DNA from: Candidatus Omnitrophica bacterium UBA6210
GTDB lineage: Bacteria; Omnitrophota; Gorgyraeia; Velamenicoccales; Velamenicoccaceae
Length of the DNA stretch: 64,000 nt
Direction of reading: 5' to 3'
NCBI GenBank assembly: GCA_002421805.1
Contig: DISM01000004.1
Location: 1-64,000 of the forward strand
Made by a program: the position numbers and the translations under genes. Below the pieces are notes generated by a model, which saw only the letters and a program-made list of their open reading frames with translations, was not told the DNA's origin and did no database searches. This document shows, in pieces, positions 35,516-43,751 of the stretch. How positions within the stretch are numbered: the first letter of the stretch is position 1; every line of letters starts with the position of its first letter.

Positions 35516-35870
35516 AATGATCTCCTCCTTCTGTCTTTTTGGCCTGATCCTTAAGGTCCGTGACCGGGTAACCGAATCTTTTTCTCCATTCGCCGGGATC
35601 GATCACTATCGGCTCATTGTGCTCGGGGACAAACATCCCGTTTTCAATATGGCTGGGTATGCGCACGTTCTGGACAACGGGGCTCTGCCAGTAGAAGTAA
35701 GGAAAATCGTTGCCGCAGAAATTCTGAGCAAAATAATGGATATTTTCACGAACACCCAACCTGTATCCCTGTTCATAATCGCCTGCCTTCTTTGCGGCTG
35801 AACCAAGCGCGCAGCATCCAGCCAACAACAAAACGGACAGTAGAACGAAAAATCTTTTAATGTAAGCCAT
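35412..35870 (-). CDS. Lipoprotein at the head of the pilus operon
   Basis: This 152-residue protein has a lipobox (VLLSVLLLAGC) and starts at the ATG at 35870. A conserved-looking core reads DYEQGYRLGVRENIHYFAQN, CGNDFPYFYWQSP and VIDPGEWRKRFGYP. It lies between TraC and the secretin, where R64-type clusters have PilL/PilM and F-type clusters have other lipoproteins, so it may be the pilotin or a stabiliser of the PilN ring. I cannot fix the family. The start overlaps traC and the end overlaps pilN. Confidence 0.6.
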   Translation of the reverse strand: MAYIKRFFVLLSVLLLAGCCALGSAAKKAGDYEQGYRLGVRENIHYFAQNFCGNDFPYFYWQSPVVQNVRIPSHIENGMFVPEHNEPIVIDPGEWRKRFGYPVTDLKDQAKKTEGGDHYALKYFDFDARDITVFPQSFAGDGSGDEKQDSRR

Positions 35871-38394
35871 AGGGTTTCTCCTTGGCGCATTCCAAAAGCG
35901 CCTCCAAATACCTGCCTTCGAACTTCTGCACTTTCGTCTCCAGGTAGCCGTTGTCTTTGGCGTCGCTCGTCGCCAGCCAATAGAGAAAAGGATCCGGAAC
36001 GAGGCGGACGACGCCGCGGGATGAGTCCGAGATGATAAGGGCTTCTGAGAATTTCCCTTTCTGGGTCTCAACGGATTTCAAGAGCTCGATCTCCTTATCG
36101 GACAAGGACGCAAAGCCTTTCAGGGAATCGACGACATTTGGCTCCTGTTTCAAAAACACCTTGTTTGAGGCATTGGCCTGGATGGCGATGCCGCACTCTT
36201 TTCCCATCAAATCCACGATCTCCTGCGTTATGGCGCAGCACGAACAGCGGTATTTACGATAGGTCTTAAACGAATTGGTGATGAATTCAGCCGTGTTCTG
36301 GAGCTTGAGCAAGCTCCAGGCTTCGTCGATCAAAAGGAATTTGCGCTTGGGCCTCATCTGGGCCTGCGAGACAAAATGAGTGATGAAATACATGATGTTC
36401 AAGAGAACAACCACCTGCAGGTCGGTGTGCGCGCTCAAATTCCCCAGCTCAAAGACGGTGAACTTGGCGCCGAGACTAAACTGGTTTTTACCGTCAAAGA
36501 ACCTGCCGTAGGGCCCTTCTTTGGTAAACGACCGGAGCTTCAAAGCCAGTTTTATCCCTATGCTCTCGCCGACCCCGAGTTTTCTGTTGCAGCTGTGGCT
36601 TTTGAGCTTTTCTACGACATCGGATAAGACCACCTCTTGGTCATTGGCCTTTCTGTCCTTGTAGGCGGCCAAGATGGCCTGCTGAAGGACGCCTTCGTGT
36701 TCGCGCAGCAGCCTCTCCCTTTCATCACCGCCGGAGCACATCCGGGAGAGCATCGTCACCAGGAATGCCAGGTGTTCGGCATCCGGAACTCTCAAAAATG
36801 GATTGATGGTCACGGGGTCGTTGAGCTCGAACCTTATGCACTGGCCGCCAAGAACTGAACAGAGCTTCTTATAGGAATCCCCTTTATCCAAAACGAAGAA
36901 GTGGGAATCCAGGCGTGCGTTCTGCAGAATAAAGTCATTCACAAAGAAGCTTTTGCCTGAGCCTGATGCGCCGATCACGATCGTATGCGGGTTTGTGTTG
37001 GAATCAAAAAAATCCCAGAACACAGGCTCGCCCCTTCTATTGAGATACACCTGGGCCGGAGTCTGAGTCCCTTGGACCGGGCCGTACAAAGGAAGCATGT
37101 CGGCAAGATTGCCTGAAACCATGCGCTTGGTGCGCTTGACGAATCTTTCGTAATGATGGTCAAAGCACAAAGGCAGACACGACAAGAAAAGCGATGAGCC
37201 TATGATCTCTTCTTTCAGTCCTTCAGCCCCCATGCGCGACAACGCGTTCAACATGTTGGCGGACAGATTTTCGCAAGACTCCTTGGTCTCGCCTGAGACG
37301 ATAAAATGGATCCTGGGATAGATGATCTTGTGGCCCAGGCTGAAAGTCTCTTTGACGACGCAGTCCAGCTCTTCCTTTTTCTCCGATGCCTCGATGGACT
37401 TATCCCCGAAATACGTGGAACGCTGCAGAAAGGCAAAGGCCTTCTGCATCTTGATCCTCTTTAACGCCTCCTCCTGTTTAGGGATATAGAAATTTATCAC
37501 CATGGTGAAACTCTTCATCATATCCAACATGGAAAAACGCGTCCCTCTGACCATTTCAGCGCTGAACATGCCTGGCTCCGTGCTCAAGGGAAGTTCCTTT
37601 AAGGTCACGACCTGGAATTTTCTGTCTTCAAATTCAAACCCTTCTCCAGAAACCCGCGGCGCATTGTATAAGACCTGGTCAGACATAAGCTCATCTTCCC
37701 TCAACTCAGGCACGCTCATGCCAAGGCTTCGCTTGGGATTAAGCGTCCTATACAGGAGTTTGTGCAAATGTTTTTCATCCACTTTTGAATAACTGATCTC
37801 GCAGGCCTTAAAAACCCCTTCCACGACTTCGCAGAACCTGGCGATCGTCTGGCAGTAAACCAGAAAATCCTGTGCGATCTTTTTTCTGATGATGTCTTTT
37901 CCCGTAAAATAGAAATGGACCTTGTCTCCTAAAGTCGGATAGATCCAAGACGGGAAATACCGCAAGGTGAAAAAACAGCGTATGCTTTTGGAGCAATAGG
38001 AGCCGCTCGACTGTTCAAAGAATCCATATTTACCGCCTTTGAGGTGCTTTATTTTGCTGTCGCTTAAGCTTCTGATGATCTCGTTATCAAATGACGCTGC
38101 CTGGTTTTTATATGCTTTAAGCCTGTTGTCAAAATCCTCATCGCAGATAAGAATAAACTGACAGCTGACCATATCCTCAGGAAGCCGTATAAGGATTCCT
38201 TCCAGGGATCGGGCCAGCTCTTCCAAGTGGCTTATGGATTTCGTTTCGCTTTCGATAAGGGAGATCTCCCATATCTGGCCAAGGCTTGCGTCTTTAAGCA
38301 CAAAAAATCCGTTTTCGTGGCTGTAATAAGGCAGGAGCTCTGTGAAGGACCTGCTTTCTTCGAAAAAAGACTCTAGGGTTTTGGTCTTGATCAT
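35857..38394 (-). CDS. traC: TraC conjugation ATPase (VirB4 family)
   Basis: This is an 845-residue VirB4/TraC ATPase. It has the long N-terminal TraC domain (FFEESRSFTELLPYYSHENG), Walker A VIGASGSGKSFFVNDFIL near residue 470, and Walker B KFLLIDEAWSLL, followed by the RKYRCSCCAITQEIVDL sensor-like motif. It drives F-pilus assembly at the inner membrane and works with TraE, TraL and TraB. Length is normal. It overlaps traV (ATGA) and the lipoprotein gene, so the T4SS and type IV pilus genes are fused into one coupled run. Confidence 0.92.
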   Translation of the reverse strand: MIKTKTLESFFEESRSFTELLPYYSHENGFFVLKDASLGQIWEISLIESETKSISHLEELARSLEGILIRLPEDMVSCQFILICDEDFDNRLKAYKNQAASFDNEIIRSLSDSKIKHLKGGKYGFFEQSSGSYCSKSIRCFFTLRYFPSWIYPTLGDKVHFYFTGKDIIRKKIAQDFLVYCQTIARFCEVVEGVFKACEISYSKVDEKHLHKLLYRTLNPKRSLGMSVPELREDELMSDQVLYNAPRVSGEGFEFEDRKFQVVTLKELPLSTEPGMFSAEMVRGTRFSMLDMMKSFTMVINFYIPKQEEALKRIKMQKAFAFLQRSTYFGDKSIEASEKKEELDCVVKETFSLGHKIIYPRIHFIVSGETKESCENLSANMLNALSRMGAEGLKEEIIGSSLFLSCLPLCFDHHYERFVKRTKRMVSGNLADMLPLYGPVQGTQTPAQVYLNRRGEPVFWDFFDSNTNPHTIVIGASGSGKSFFVNDFILQNARLDSHFFVLDKGDSYKKLCSVLGGQCIRFELNDPVTINPFLRVPDAEHLAFLVTMLSRMCSGGDERERLLREHEGVLQQAILAAYKDRKANDQEVVLSDVVEKLKSHSCNRKLGVGESIGIKLALKLRSFTKEGPYGRFFDGKNQFSLGAKFTVFELGNLSAHTDLQVVVLLNIMYFITHFVSQAQMRPKRKFLLIDEAWSLLKLQNTAEFITNSFKTYRKYRCSCCAITQEIVDLMGKECGIAIQANASNKVFLKQEPNVVDSLKGFASLSDKEIELLKSVETQKGKFSEALIISDSSRGVVRLVPDPFLYWLATSDAKDNGYLETKVQKFEGRYLEALLECAKEKPYGLH

Positions 38395-38795
38395 TTTGCG
38401 GCGCTTTCCTTATAAGGAACCAATAAGGGGATCCTTGCTTTATCCTGTTTCTTAGAATCGATGAACCAACACGCCTCTTTCACCATGACGTATATCCAGT
38501 GCCCGGCCACCAGGGTGTCTTTGTCCTCTTTTGACCTGTGCGCCGGGATCCATACAAGCCTGACATCCGCAGGCGCTAAGACGGGCACGTAAGGTTTGAC
38601 ATATCCGAATGCCTTATCGATTTTCAAATTCCCCCTTATGAACTCAACAGAATCATGCCTGCCTGAGCTCACAGCCGCAAGATAAGCATCCATCACTTTA
38701 TCTTGGGCACCGGCAACAACGCTCTTTCTTGAAGCCGCGCAGCCAGAACTAATCAACATAATCGAAATCGTCAGAAAAAGCTTCCAGGCCTTCAA
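38391..38795 (-). CDS. traV: TraV-like outer-membrane lipoprotein
   Basis: This 134-residue lipoprotein has lipobox LISSGC. After a helical segment it has VKPYVPVLAPADVRLVWIPAH and GHWIYVMVKEACWFID, similar to the C-terminal core of TraV. TraV is the VirB7 equivalent that docks TraK to the outer membrane and contacts TraB. The gene overlaps traB upstream and traC downstream, the standard F order B-V-C. Confidence 0.72.
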   Translation of the reverse strand: MKAWKLFLTISIMLISSGCAASRKSVVAGAQDKVMDAYLAAVSSGRHDSVEFIRGNLKIDKAFGYVKPYVPVLAPADVRLVWIPAHRSKEDKDTLVAGHWIYVMVKEACWFIDSKKQDKARIPLLVPYKESAAK

Positions 38796-39948
38796 TCTCC
38801 ACTCCTTTCTGGATGACCAGTGTCACTTTGGTGCCTGCCTCGATCCTTATGGCGGGGATCATGGCCTCCAGTTGTTTTTGATAATATGACGCCGCCCCCT
38901 GGGCGCTATTAGCCAGCCCTGAGAACGTGGCATAATTACTGGCGCTGCCTGTGACATTCTGCGAAGTCTGGCCGTAGGCGCCGACCACGGTTGAAGTCTG
39001 GGCCTGGGAGAGCGCCTCAGCCCCTCCTGCCAAAAACCCTGAAAGAAAGCTCAGGGATAGCTGTTTGCCTGTGTTGTAAATCAGTTCTCCTGGAACGCCC
39101 AAGCGGCCGGATTCGTCTGCCAGATACCCCAAACTACCCTCATGCTCAAAAGTGTTGCCTAAAGGCAACACCATCGAAAAAGCGACTATCTGGACGATGG
39201 CTCTCCTAGAGACAACATCACCTATGGCCTTGCCAATGGCAAAAGCCCCTTTTAACGGGATTCTTGTGTTATTCGGGCCGTAAAAAGCCTCGTCCACGCT
39301 GATCAATACTGGCAAAGGGTTATTGACATTCGCAGGCGCATACACACCGGTTAAAAGAGTGCACTTGACGAAACTCCCCAAAGGCAGATAAACATGTCTT
39401 TTTTTATGGGCCCTGCCTTCATCCTTGATTTCGTTGACCTTGGCCAACTCCAAATGCAACGCGGGTTTTGCCATATCTGCCCCGGAAAAAGGAGCACTTA
39501 GCAGTCTTTCTATGCCGCTGTCTTCACGGCCCTGCCTGAAGTTTTGAGACAGTGCAGTCGTAACTCTTTTATCAAGGTCCATGACGATCTTGCTCATTTC
39601 AGACTGGTTTTTTCGCAGGTAAGCCATCTCTTTTTCAAATTCGGCCAGACGGGCCTCGGCGTTTTCCTCTCTTGCGGCGATGTCGTAGTATTGTTTTTCA
39701 ATACGGGAGACATACGACTTTGTGTCCACAGAGCCGACCAGGACGCCTACGTCCTTGTCCTGTAGGCTGTCTTTGGCCCTTGAAAGATCGGCTGTTCCCA
39801 GGCTTTTTCCGATCTTTTTGGTTTCCCTGACCCCTGCAAACGCCAAAAACCCCGAGATAACGGCCAGGCCGCAAACCGCCAAAACGACTGGGCGCGGCCT
39901 GTTACGCAATAATGACGCCAAAGTATCAAATCCGGGGATCTTGGCCAT
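38749..39948 (-). CDS. traB: TraB, T4SS envelope-spanning protein (VirB10 family)
   Basis: This is a 399-residue protein with one N-terminal transmembrane segment (PVVLAVCGLAVISGFLAFAG), a coiled-coil around residues 80-120 (AEARLAEFEKEMAYLRKNQS), and a C-terminal VirB10-type beta-barrel domain (YLPLGSFVKCTLLTGVYAPA, RIPLKGAFAIGKAIGD). It joins the inner-membrane ATPases to the TraK-TraV outer-membrane pore. It follows traK by four bases and overlaps traV by 47. Confidence 0.88.
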   Translation of the reverse strand: MAKIPGFDTLASLLRNRPRPVVLAVCGLAVISGFLAFAGVRETKKIGKSLGTADLSRAKDSLQDKDVGVLVGSVDTKSYVSRIEKQYYDIAAREENAEARLAEFEKEMAYLRKNQSEMSKIVMDLDKRVTTALSQNFRQGREDSGIERLLSAPFSGADMAKPALHLELAKVNEIKDEGRAHKKRHVYLPLGSFVKCTLLTGVYAPANVNNPLPVLISVDEAFYGPNNTRIPLKGAFAIGKAIGDVVSRRAIVQIVAFSMVLPLGNTFEHEGSLGYLADESGRLGVPGELIYNTGKQLSLSFLSGFLAGGAEALSQAQTSTVVGAYGQTSQNVTGSASNYATFSGLANSAQGAASYYQKQLEAMIPAIRIEAGTKVTLVIQKGVEIEGLEAFSDDFDYVD

Positions 39949-39952
39949 GTGT

Positions 39953-40714
39953 TTACGGATAATCCTTCCTTATGGATTCCATGCTCTGGACAATCAAGTA
40001 AGCTTTTGTCGTGTGATCCGAATCCCCTTGAAGCGGACGGCGGGGCCTTGCCCCTAAAACTTGGGCGTCCACGCTGATTGCGACTAAACCCGGTAGCTCT
40101 ATATTTTCTATAGGCAGCACAATGGGCTTATCCATTAGGTTTTCTAAACGCAACCTCAGCGCTCTGGCCCCGCCACCCAGCTCATAGACGGCCTCTGTCA
40201 GGATCCGAAAAACACCGTTATTGAATATTTCCTGATCATGGGAATTTACGCTGGATGCCCCGAAAGGCTCTTCTCCTTTCAAAAGCGTTCTCATGATCTC
40301 AATCGTGTCATAGGCCCCCCACCCCTTTGTCCGCGGTTTGGCTTCATTCTGTTTTTTCATCTTGATATAGGTAGAGGCTTCGGCTTCACCCATGATCAAG
40401 TGCAGGCAGTAGGAGATATTGTCTTCTGTTACGACATGAACATAGGAATCGAAACTTTTAAGCGGCAGCAAAAACATCCTGTTGCCGAGGGTTTCGACCT
40501 CAAGGAATTCCGCCGAGACGCTCTTTGTAACGCCGGCTATCTTTTCCGGAAATTCCGCTTCTGTGACCACGCCGGTCTTGAGCTTCAAAGGTATGGCAGT
40601 CTTTGCGTCATTGTCTGAGCTCACAGGTTCGCCAAAGGCATCAGCCAAAAGCAATCCAAAAAGAAGCGACAGAACGCAAAATAGTCCGGCGAGCCTGTGA
40701 ATCTTGATAAACAT
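39953..40714 (-). CDS. traK: TraK, T4SS secretin-like protein (VirB9 equivalent)
   Basis: This is a 253-residue exported protein (signal AGLFCVLSLLFGLLLADAFG). The N-terminal part has IPLKLKTGVVTEAEFPEKI, GNRMFLLPLKSF and YVHVVTEDNISYCLHL, consistent with TraK. The C-terminal half has VFRILTEAVYELGGGARALRL and LVAISVDAQVLG. TraK binds TraB and TraV in the outer-membrane core complex. It lies two bases after traE, again the F-plasmid order. Confidence 0.78.
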   Translation of the reverse strand: MFIKIHRLAGLFCVLSLLFGLLLADAFGEPVSSDNDAKTAIPLKLKTGVVTEAEFPEKIAGVTKSVSAEFLEVETLGNRMFLLPLKSFDSYVHVVTEDNISYCLHLIMGEAEASTYIKMKKQNEAKPRTKGWGAYDTIEIMRTLLKGEEPFGASSVNSHDQEIFNNGVFRILTEAVYELGGGARALRLRLENLMDKPIVLPIENIELPGLVAISVDAQVLGARPRRPLQGDSDHTTKAYLIVQSMESIRKDYP

Positions 40715-40716
40715 TT

Positions 40717-41340
40717 TTAGTGTTCTCCTATCTCTTCCTGCCTTACCCCAGCGATCACCAGGCCGTACGGGTTGGTTTCCACAGGAGAAACTTTTTCTAA
40801 AAAGATCGTGTAGCGAAGGCGGCGGTCATCCAGTTTTTCTTTTCCCATGAAAAGCGCCTTCTCTCCTGTCAACATCACTCTGAAACCCTTATCTGTTTCA
40901 TCCGACTGCGGATTATCGCTTAAAGAAAACAAAGATGAGATATTGTCGCGGGCAACCCGCGCGATCTCTTCCTCAAGGCTGGCCTTTGTCCTTGAAAGAA
41001 GCGCAGGCGCCATGTAACGCATGGCCCTGGCATAGGTATCCTTGACCGTAACAGGAGTGAAATTATTGCGGTCAAGCAACCAGTTAGAGGCAAAACCGCA
41101 GACGGCCTCTTTTCCTATCTGGTTTGGATAGGCAATACCCGCTTCATGCGAGCTCGGAATATAGTAAATAGCCTGCGGCCTTGTGGATAACTTAAACACC
41201 ATGACAAGAAGAGCAAGACAGAAGGCAATACAGGCGTAAAGGGTAATCCCTAAGAATGCGCTGGTCTGTTCGGCGCGGGCCCATTTCTCAAGGAAACCTG
41301 TGCGTTTTGTCATCTCGTTCTTTTTCTGTGATTCGAACAT
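40717..41340 (-). CDS. traE: TraE, T4SS inner-membrane protein (VirB8 equivalent)
   Basis: This protein has up to 207 residues. One transmembrane segment lies near the N-terminus (ITLYACIAFCLALLVMVFKL), followed by a periplasmic domain with GFASNWLLDRNNFTPVTVKD and a closing YTIFLEKVSPVETNPYGLVI, like TraE. The start could be the ATG at 41340 or at 41313; neither has a strong ribosome site. A terminator ends just before the first ATG, so expression of traE and everything downstream depends on readthrough or on an unseen promoter. Confidence 0.75.
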   Translation of the reverse strand: MFESQKKNEMTKRTGFLEKWARAEQTSAFLGITLYACIAFCLALLVMVFKLSTRPQAIYYIPSSHEAGIAYPNQIGKEAVCGFASNWLLDRNNFTPVTVKDTYARAMRYMAPALLSRTKASLEEEIARVARDNISSLFSLSDNPQSDETDKGFRVMLTGEKALFMGKEKLDDRRLRYTIFLEKVSPVETNPYGLVIAGVRQEEIGEH

Positions 41341-41354
41341 ATTTGGACAAATAA

Positions 41355-41400
41355 AAAGGGACTGGCTCCTTGAGTTTTACCTCAAGAAACCAGCCCCTTT
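41355..41400 (-). terminator. Terminator / attenuator between toxin-antitoxin genes and traE
   Basis: This is a long stem with small internal bulges (AAAGGG, CTGG, CTTGAG pairing with CTCAAG, CCAG, CCCTTT) and a 6-nt loop. On the minus strand it is followed by TTTTTAT and then the traE start region. It looks like an intrinsic terminator of the antitoxin transcript and would attenuate upstream tra transcripts too. Confidence 0.7.
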
Positions 41401-41593
41401 GTTTTTCAAATAGGACTGCTTTGAAACTTTAGAGAGAATCCGCCGCGCCGATCCCTCTCATTCCGAACTTTCTATGAATACATTATACCTGAAATAAATT
41501 CTGTCAAGATTTTTGTTAGAATTTTTGCCTTTGTTCTTTTATTGCTCGCTTTCTATTTCTACCAGTATATCCAACCCTTCTTTAACAAACAGT

Positions 41594-41926
41594 TCAAGCG
41601 GCAAGCAAAACATGCGTTGAAGCAATTTTTTCTTCTTTTGTCTTTGGTTTTATAATAATATCTACATCCCGGCCCAATCTGTTAAGCAAAATGATAAGAA
41701 GATCTAAAGAAAACATACTAAGCTTACCATTTATGAGACAGGAAACTTTTGATTGAGAAACGCCAAGCAATTCGGAAGCTTCTTTTTGTGTAAGACCCCG
41801 TCCTTTAATAATCTCTGCCATGCGAGACATTATCTGAGCACGAGCTAAAGTTCTTTGTGAATAAGATACGCCGATATCCGCAAATACATTACCGCTACCC
41901 CTATGAACTTTTTCTTTGATTCTCAT
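41594..41926 (-). CDS. HigA-type XRE antitoxin
   Basis: This 110-residue protein has a helix-turn-helix of the XRE type: IIKGRGLTQKEASELLGVSQSKVSCLINGKL (residues ~45-72) followed by FSLDLLIILLNRLGRDVDI. This is the usual HigA-like antitoxin paired with a Gp49-type toxin, here encoded upstream (toxin first) with a two-base gap. It should neutralise the toxin and repress the operon through the palindrome at 42308-42327. Confidence 0.88.
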   Translation of the reverse strand: MRIKEKVHRGSGNVFADIGVSYSQRTLARAQIMSRMAEIIKGRGLTQKEASELLGVSQSKVSCLINGKLSMFSLDLLIILLNRLGRDVDIIIKPKTKEEKIASTHVLLAA

Positions 41927-41928
41927 GA

Positions 41929-42288
41929 TTAATCACCTCGCTCATAATTCGCTTTATAATCTTGCCCTGCTATTTTTAATCGCCTTTTAATCAAGTCTAT
42001 ATCTTGTTGTGGCGTTTTAATACCGTGTTTTGATTTCTTTTGGAAACAATGCAAAACATATATGACTTTCTTAAAGCTAACCGTGTAAACCGCACGATAA
42101 GTATCCCCGGAGAAATCTTCAATAATCTCTAATACCCCGGCACCGCCAAAGCCTTTTAAAGGCTTAGCAGCTACTGGCTTTTTGCCTTCTTGAGCTTCAA
42201 AAAGCGCATATCCAACATCATCTTTTACTTCTTCGGGAAATGCTCTCAAATCTTTTCTAGAAGAACCAATGAAATCCAATCCTTTCAT
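41929..42288 (-). CDS. HigB/Gp49-like toxin (RelE superfamily)
   Basis: This 119-residue protein has the phage-derived Gp49-like (HigB-type) pattern: SSRKDLRAFPEEVKDDVGYALF, VAAKPLKGFGGAGVLEIIEDF, TYRAVYTVSFKKVIYVLHCFQKKS and HGIKTPQQDIDLIKRRL. Members are ribosome-associated mRNA interferases. Toxin-first order with the XRE antitoxin is typical of HigBA. The pair sits inside the tra gene run, so it probably contributes to element maintenance. Confidence 0.88.
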   Translation of the reverse strand: MKGLDFIGSSRKDLRAFPEEVKDDVGYALFEAQEGKKPVAAKPLKGFGGAGVLEIIEDFSGDTYRAVYTVSFKKVIYVLHCFQKKSKHGIKTPQQDIDLIKRRLKIAGQDYKANYERGD

Positions 42289-42307
42289 CTTTCGTTCTCC
42301 AATGCAA

Positions 42308-42327
42308 ATATACCATATTTGGTATAT
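42308..42327. promoter_or_regulatory. Operator palindrome upstream of toxin-antitoxin pair
   Basis: Eight-bp arms ATATACCA and TGGTATAT surround a 4-bp centre. The palindrome lies about 20 bp upstream of the toxin start and is the likely autoregulatory site. A further half-site (TATACCA) lies about 25 bp upstream. Confidence 0.65.
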
Positions 42328-42361
42328 TTTATCAAGTGATTATTATTTTATACCAGAAAAA

Positions 42362-42499
42362 TCAATACAGGGACAATACAGCGCCGGATACCCAATACCC
42401 TTTTGTTCTATTATAGTTCCTGCGGAAGTACCCCCTTAGCCCCCTCAAACTCTGCTCGGACCTTTCTTTAAAATCTTTTTTAAACGGCTCATAGATCAT
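42362..42499 (-). CDS. Possible 45-residue basic protein
   Basis: A short frame starts MIYEPFKKDFKERSEQSLRG and ends in an Arg/Asn/Tyr-rich part. Upstream is AAGGAATAATA, a weak ribosome site. It lies between the toxin and the frameshifted gene. No family is recognised; it may be a decayed remnant like its neighbour. Confidence 0.25.
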   Translation of the reverse strand: MIYEPFKKDFKERSEQSLRGLRGYFRRNYNRTKGYWVSGAVLSLY

Positions 42500-42558
42500 T
42501 ATTATTCCTTAACCAGCTGAGGCCCTCTCGAGAACGATTCCAATATCTTTGTATTTTT

Positions 42559-42818
42559 CTATTTTAAAGTAACAATGTTACTTATAAAACTCCTTTTGGC
42601 TTCTTCGTTATCCAAAGACAGAAGAGAAAACCTGCATTGAATTTTGCCAGCTTCTTTCAAGCTCATAATCTTCGCATATATCTCTTCTATTCCGAGATTA
42701 AGTTCGGCAATTATTAAACAGGCACTCCGCCCAAGCCTTCCACTATACTCTTAGTATTTGCATTATTACTTGGCTGAAACATCCTAATCGTAGATTCGAT
42801 CGCTTCTATCTTATCCAT
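42559..42818 (-). pseudogene. Frameshifted small gene
   Basis: A frame starting MDKIEAIESTIRMFQPSNN at 42818 stops after 34 codons. The -1 frame then continues in good helical sequence (ACLIIAELNLGIEEIYAKIM through SLLSLDNEEAKRSFIS) to a stop at 42559. Joined near VEGLG the product would be about 86 residues. The good continuation suggests a real gene broken by one frameshift, or a sequencing error. Family unknown. Confidence 0.45.
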
Positions 42819-42947
42819 TATTCACTTCCATTTTTTCGGTGCCAGAGACCTCTTTTGTTCATAATTATAGCACGTGGGAAGGGAGTCTTAAAGAACAAGC
42901 TATTTTTAGCGAAAAACTATTTTGCTTTTCCTGGCAAGCCAGAAGCA

Positions 42948-43139
42948 TTACTTTGCCACCGACCAAACCAACGATACCACCCATCCCAAAACACTCCAGC
43001 CTAAAAGAAGATTCAACATAAAGATGGCCAGAATGTTCTTATGCTGCCTCAAGTACGCAATCAAAGATGGTAAGAAATATAACACAATCATCGCGATAAT
43101 CAACATCAATTCTAAAAGGCTAAAGCTCTGCATCTGCAT
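42948..43139 (-). CDS. Superinfection immunity protein (Imm-type)
   Basis: This 63-residue membrane protein starts at the ATG at 43139 behind GGAGGTG. Two hydrophobic helices (LLELMLIIAMIVLYFLPSLI and NILAIFMLNLLLGWSVLGW) are joined by a basic loop AYLRQHK. This is the superinfection-immunity family related to phage T4 Imm, which blocks DNA entry across the inner membrane. Placed directly after traL it could limit entry of rival DNA or redundant transfer. The start overlaps the traL 3' end. Confidence 0.8.
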   Translation of the reverse strand: MQMQSFSLLELMLIIAMIVLYFLPSLIAYLRQHKNILAIFMLNLLLGWSVLGWVVSLVWSVAK

Positions 43140-43431
43140 CGTGGTCACCTCCTCCAAAAACCGAATACCAGCTTACGCGTTTCGGCGGCTCGATCAATCC
43201 TTTAATCCTCATCCCATGTTTATAAAACAGGTGCACAATATATCCCTGGGGCTTGCCCTGCTTTGCCAACCTTAAAACGAGCCAGCCTCCGAAGAAAACC
43301 GCACCTGCATAAAACGGATCGAAGAAAATGATCAAGGAGCCGCTGACCAAAGCCAAGAGGCCCACGTCTTCGGGTTCCAGGCCGAACAGGAGCAATGGCC
43401 TATCGATGGTGCGCGCGCACTTCTTCATCAC
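43120..43431 (-). CDS. traL: TraL, conjugation inner-membrane protein
   Basis: This 103-residue protein has the TraL pattern: an N-terminal TIDRPLLLFGLEPEDVGLLA, two hydrophobic segments (LVSGSLIIFFDPFYAG, AVFFGGWLVLRL) and a basic C-terminal part (LFYKHGMRIKGLIEPPKR). TraL is the VirB3 equivalent and partners the TraC ATPase. It overlaps the pilin gene by four bases. Confidence 0.85.
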   Translation of the reverse strand: MMKKCARTIDRPLLLFGLEPEDVGLLALVSGSLIIFFDPFYAGAVFFGGWLVLRLAKQGKPQGYIVHLFYKHGMRIKGLIEPPKRVSWYSVFGGGDHDADAEL

Positions 43432-43751
43432 TGTTTGAACAACCCTTGAAGGATCTTGGGTATGAACATCAGGATCATGAACCCAAAGCCGCAGGCGATG
43501 GCCACCCCCTGTTTTCCGTTTAAAAGCGCAAGCACGCCTCCAATAAGCAGGACCGCGCCCAAGATCTTTGATACGGGGCCGGTGAGGATATTGATGATGA
43601 AGTTGGCAAAATCCCCGACAACCTGCTGCTCCTGGGCTGTATCCACCTGCGCCAAAACAAAAGGCGCAAGCGCCATGGATAAGCCAAGAACCAAACCCAA
43701 GACGACGAACACTTTTGACACGACCCGTTTTACGTTAATGTTTATCTGCAT
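43428..43751 (-). CDS. TraA-like conjugative pilin (TrbC/VirB2 family)
   Basis: This 107-residue protein has a long signal segment (VFVVLGLVLGLSMALAPFVLAQ), then two hydrophobic helices (ILTGPVSKILGAVLLIGGVLALL and VAIACGFGFMILMFIPKIL) separated by a short basic loop. This is the VirB2/TrbC pilin layout; the signal-peptidase site is probably after Ala-Gln. It is the main subunit of the transfer pilus, distinct from the type IV pilins further downstream. It follows the coupling protein and precedes traL. Confidence 0.85.
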   Translation of the reverse strand: MQININVKRVVSKVFVVLGLVLGLSMALAPFVLAQVDTAQEQQVVGDFANFIINILTGPVSKILGAVLLIGGVLALLNGKQGVAIACGFGFMILMFIPKILQGLFKQ

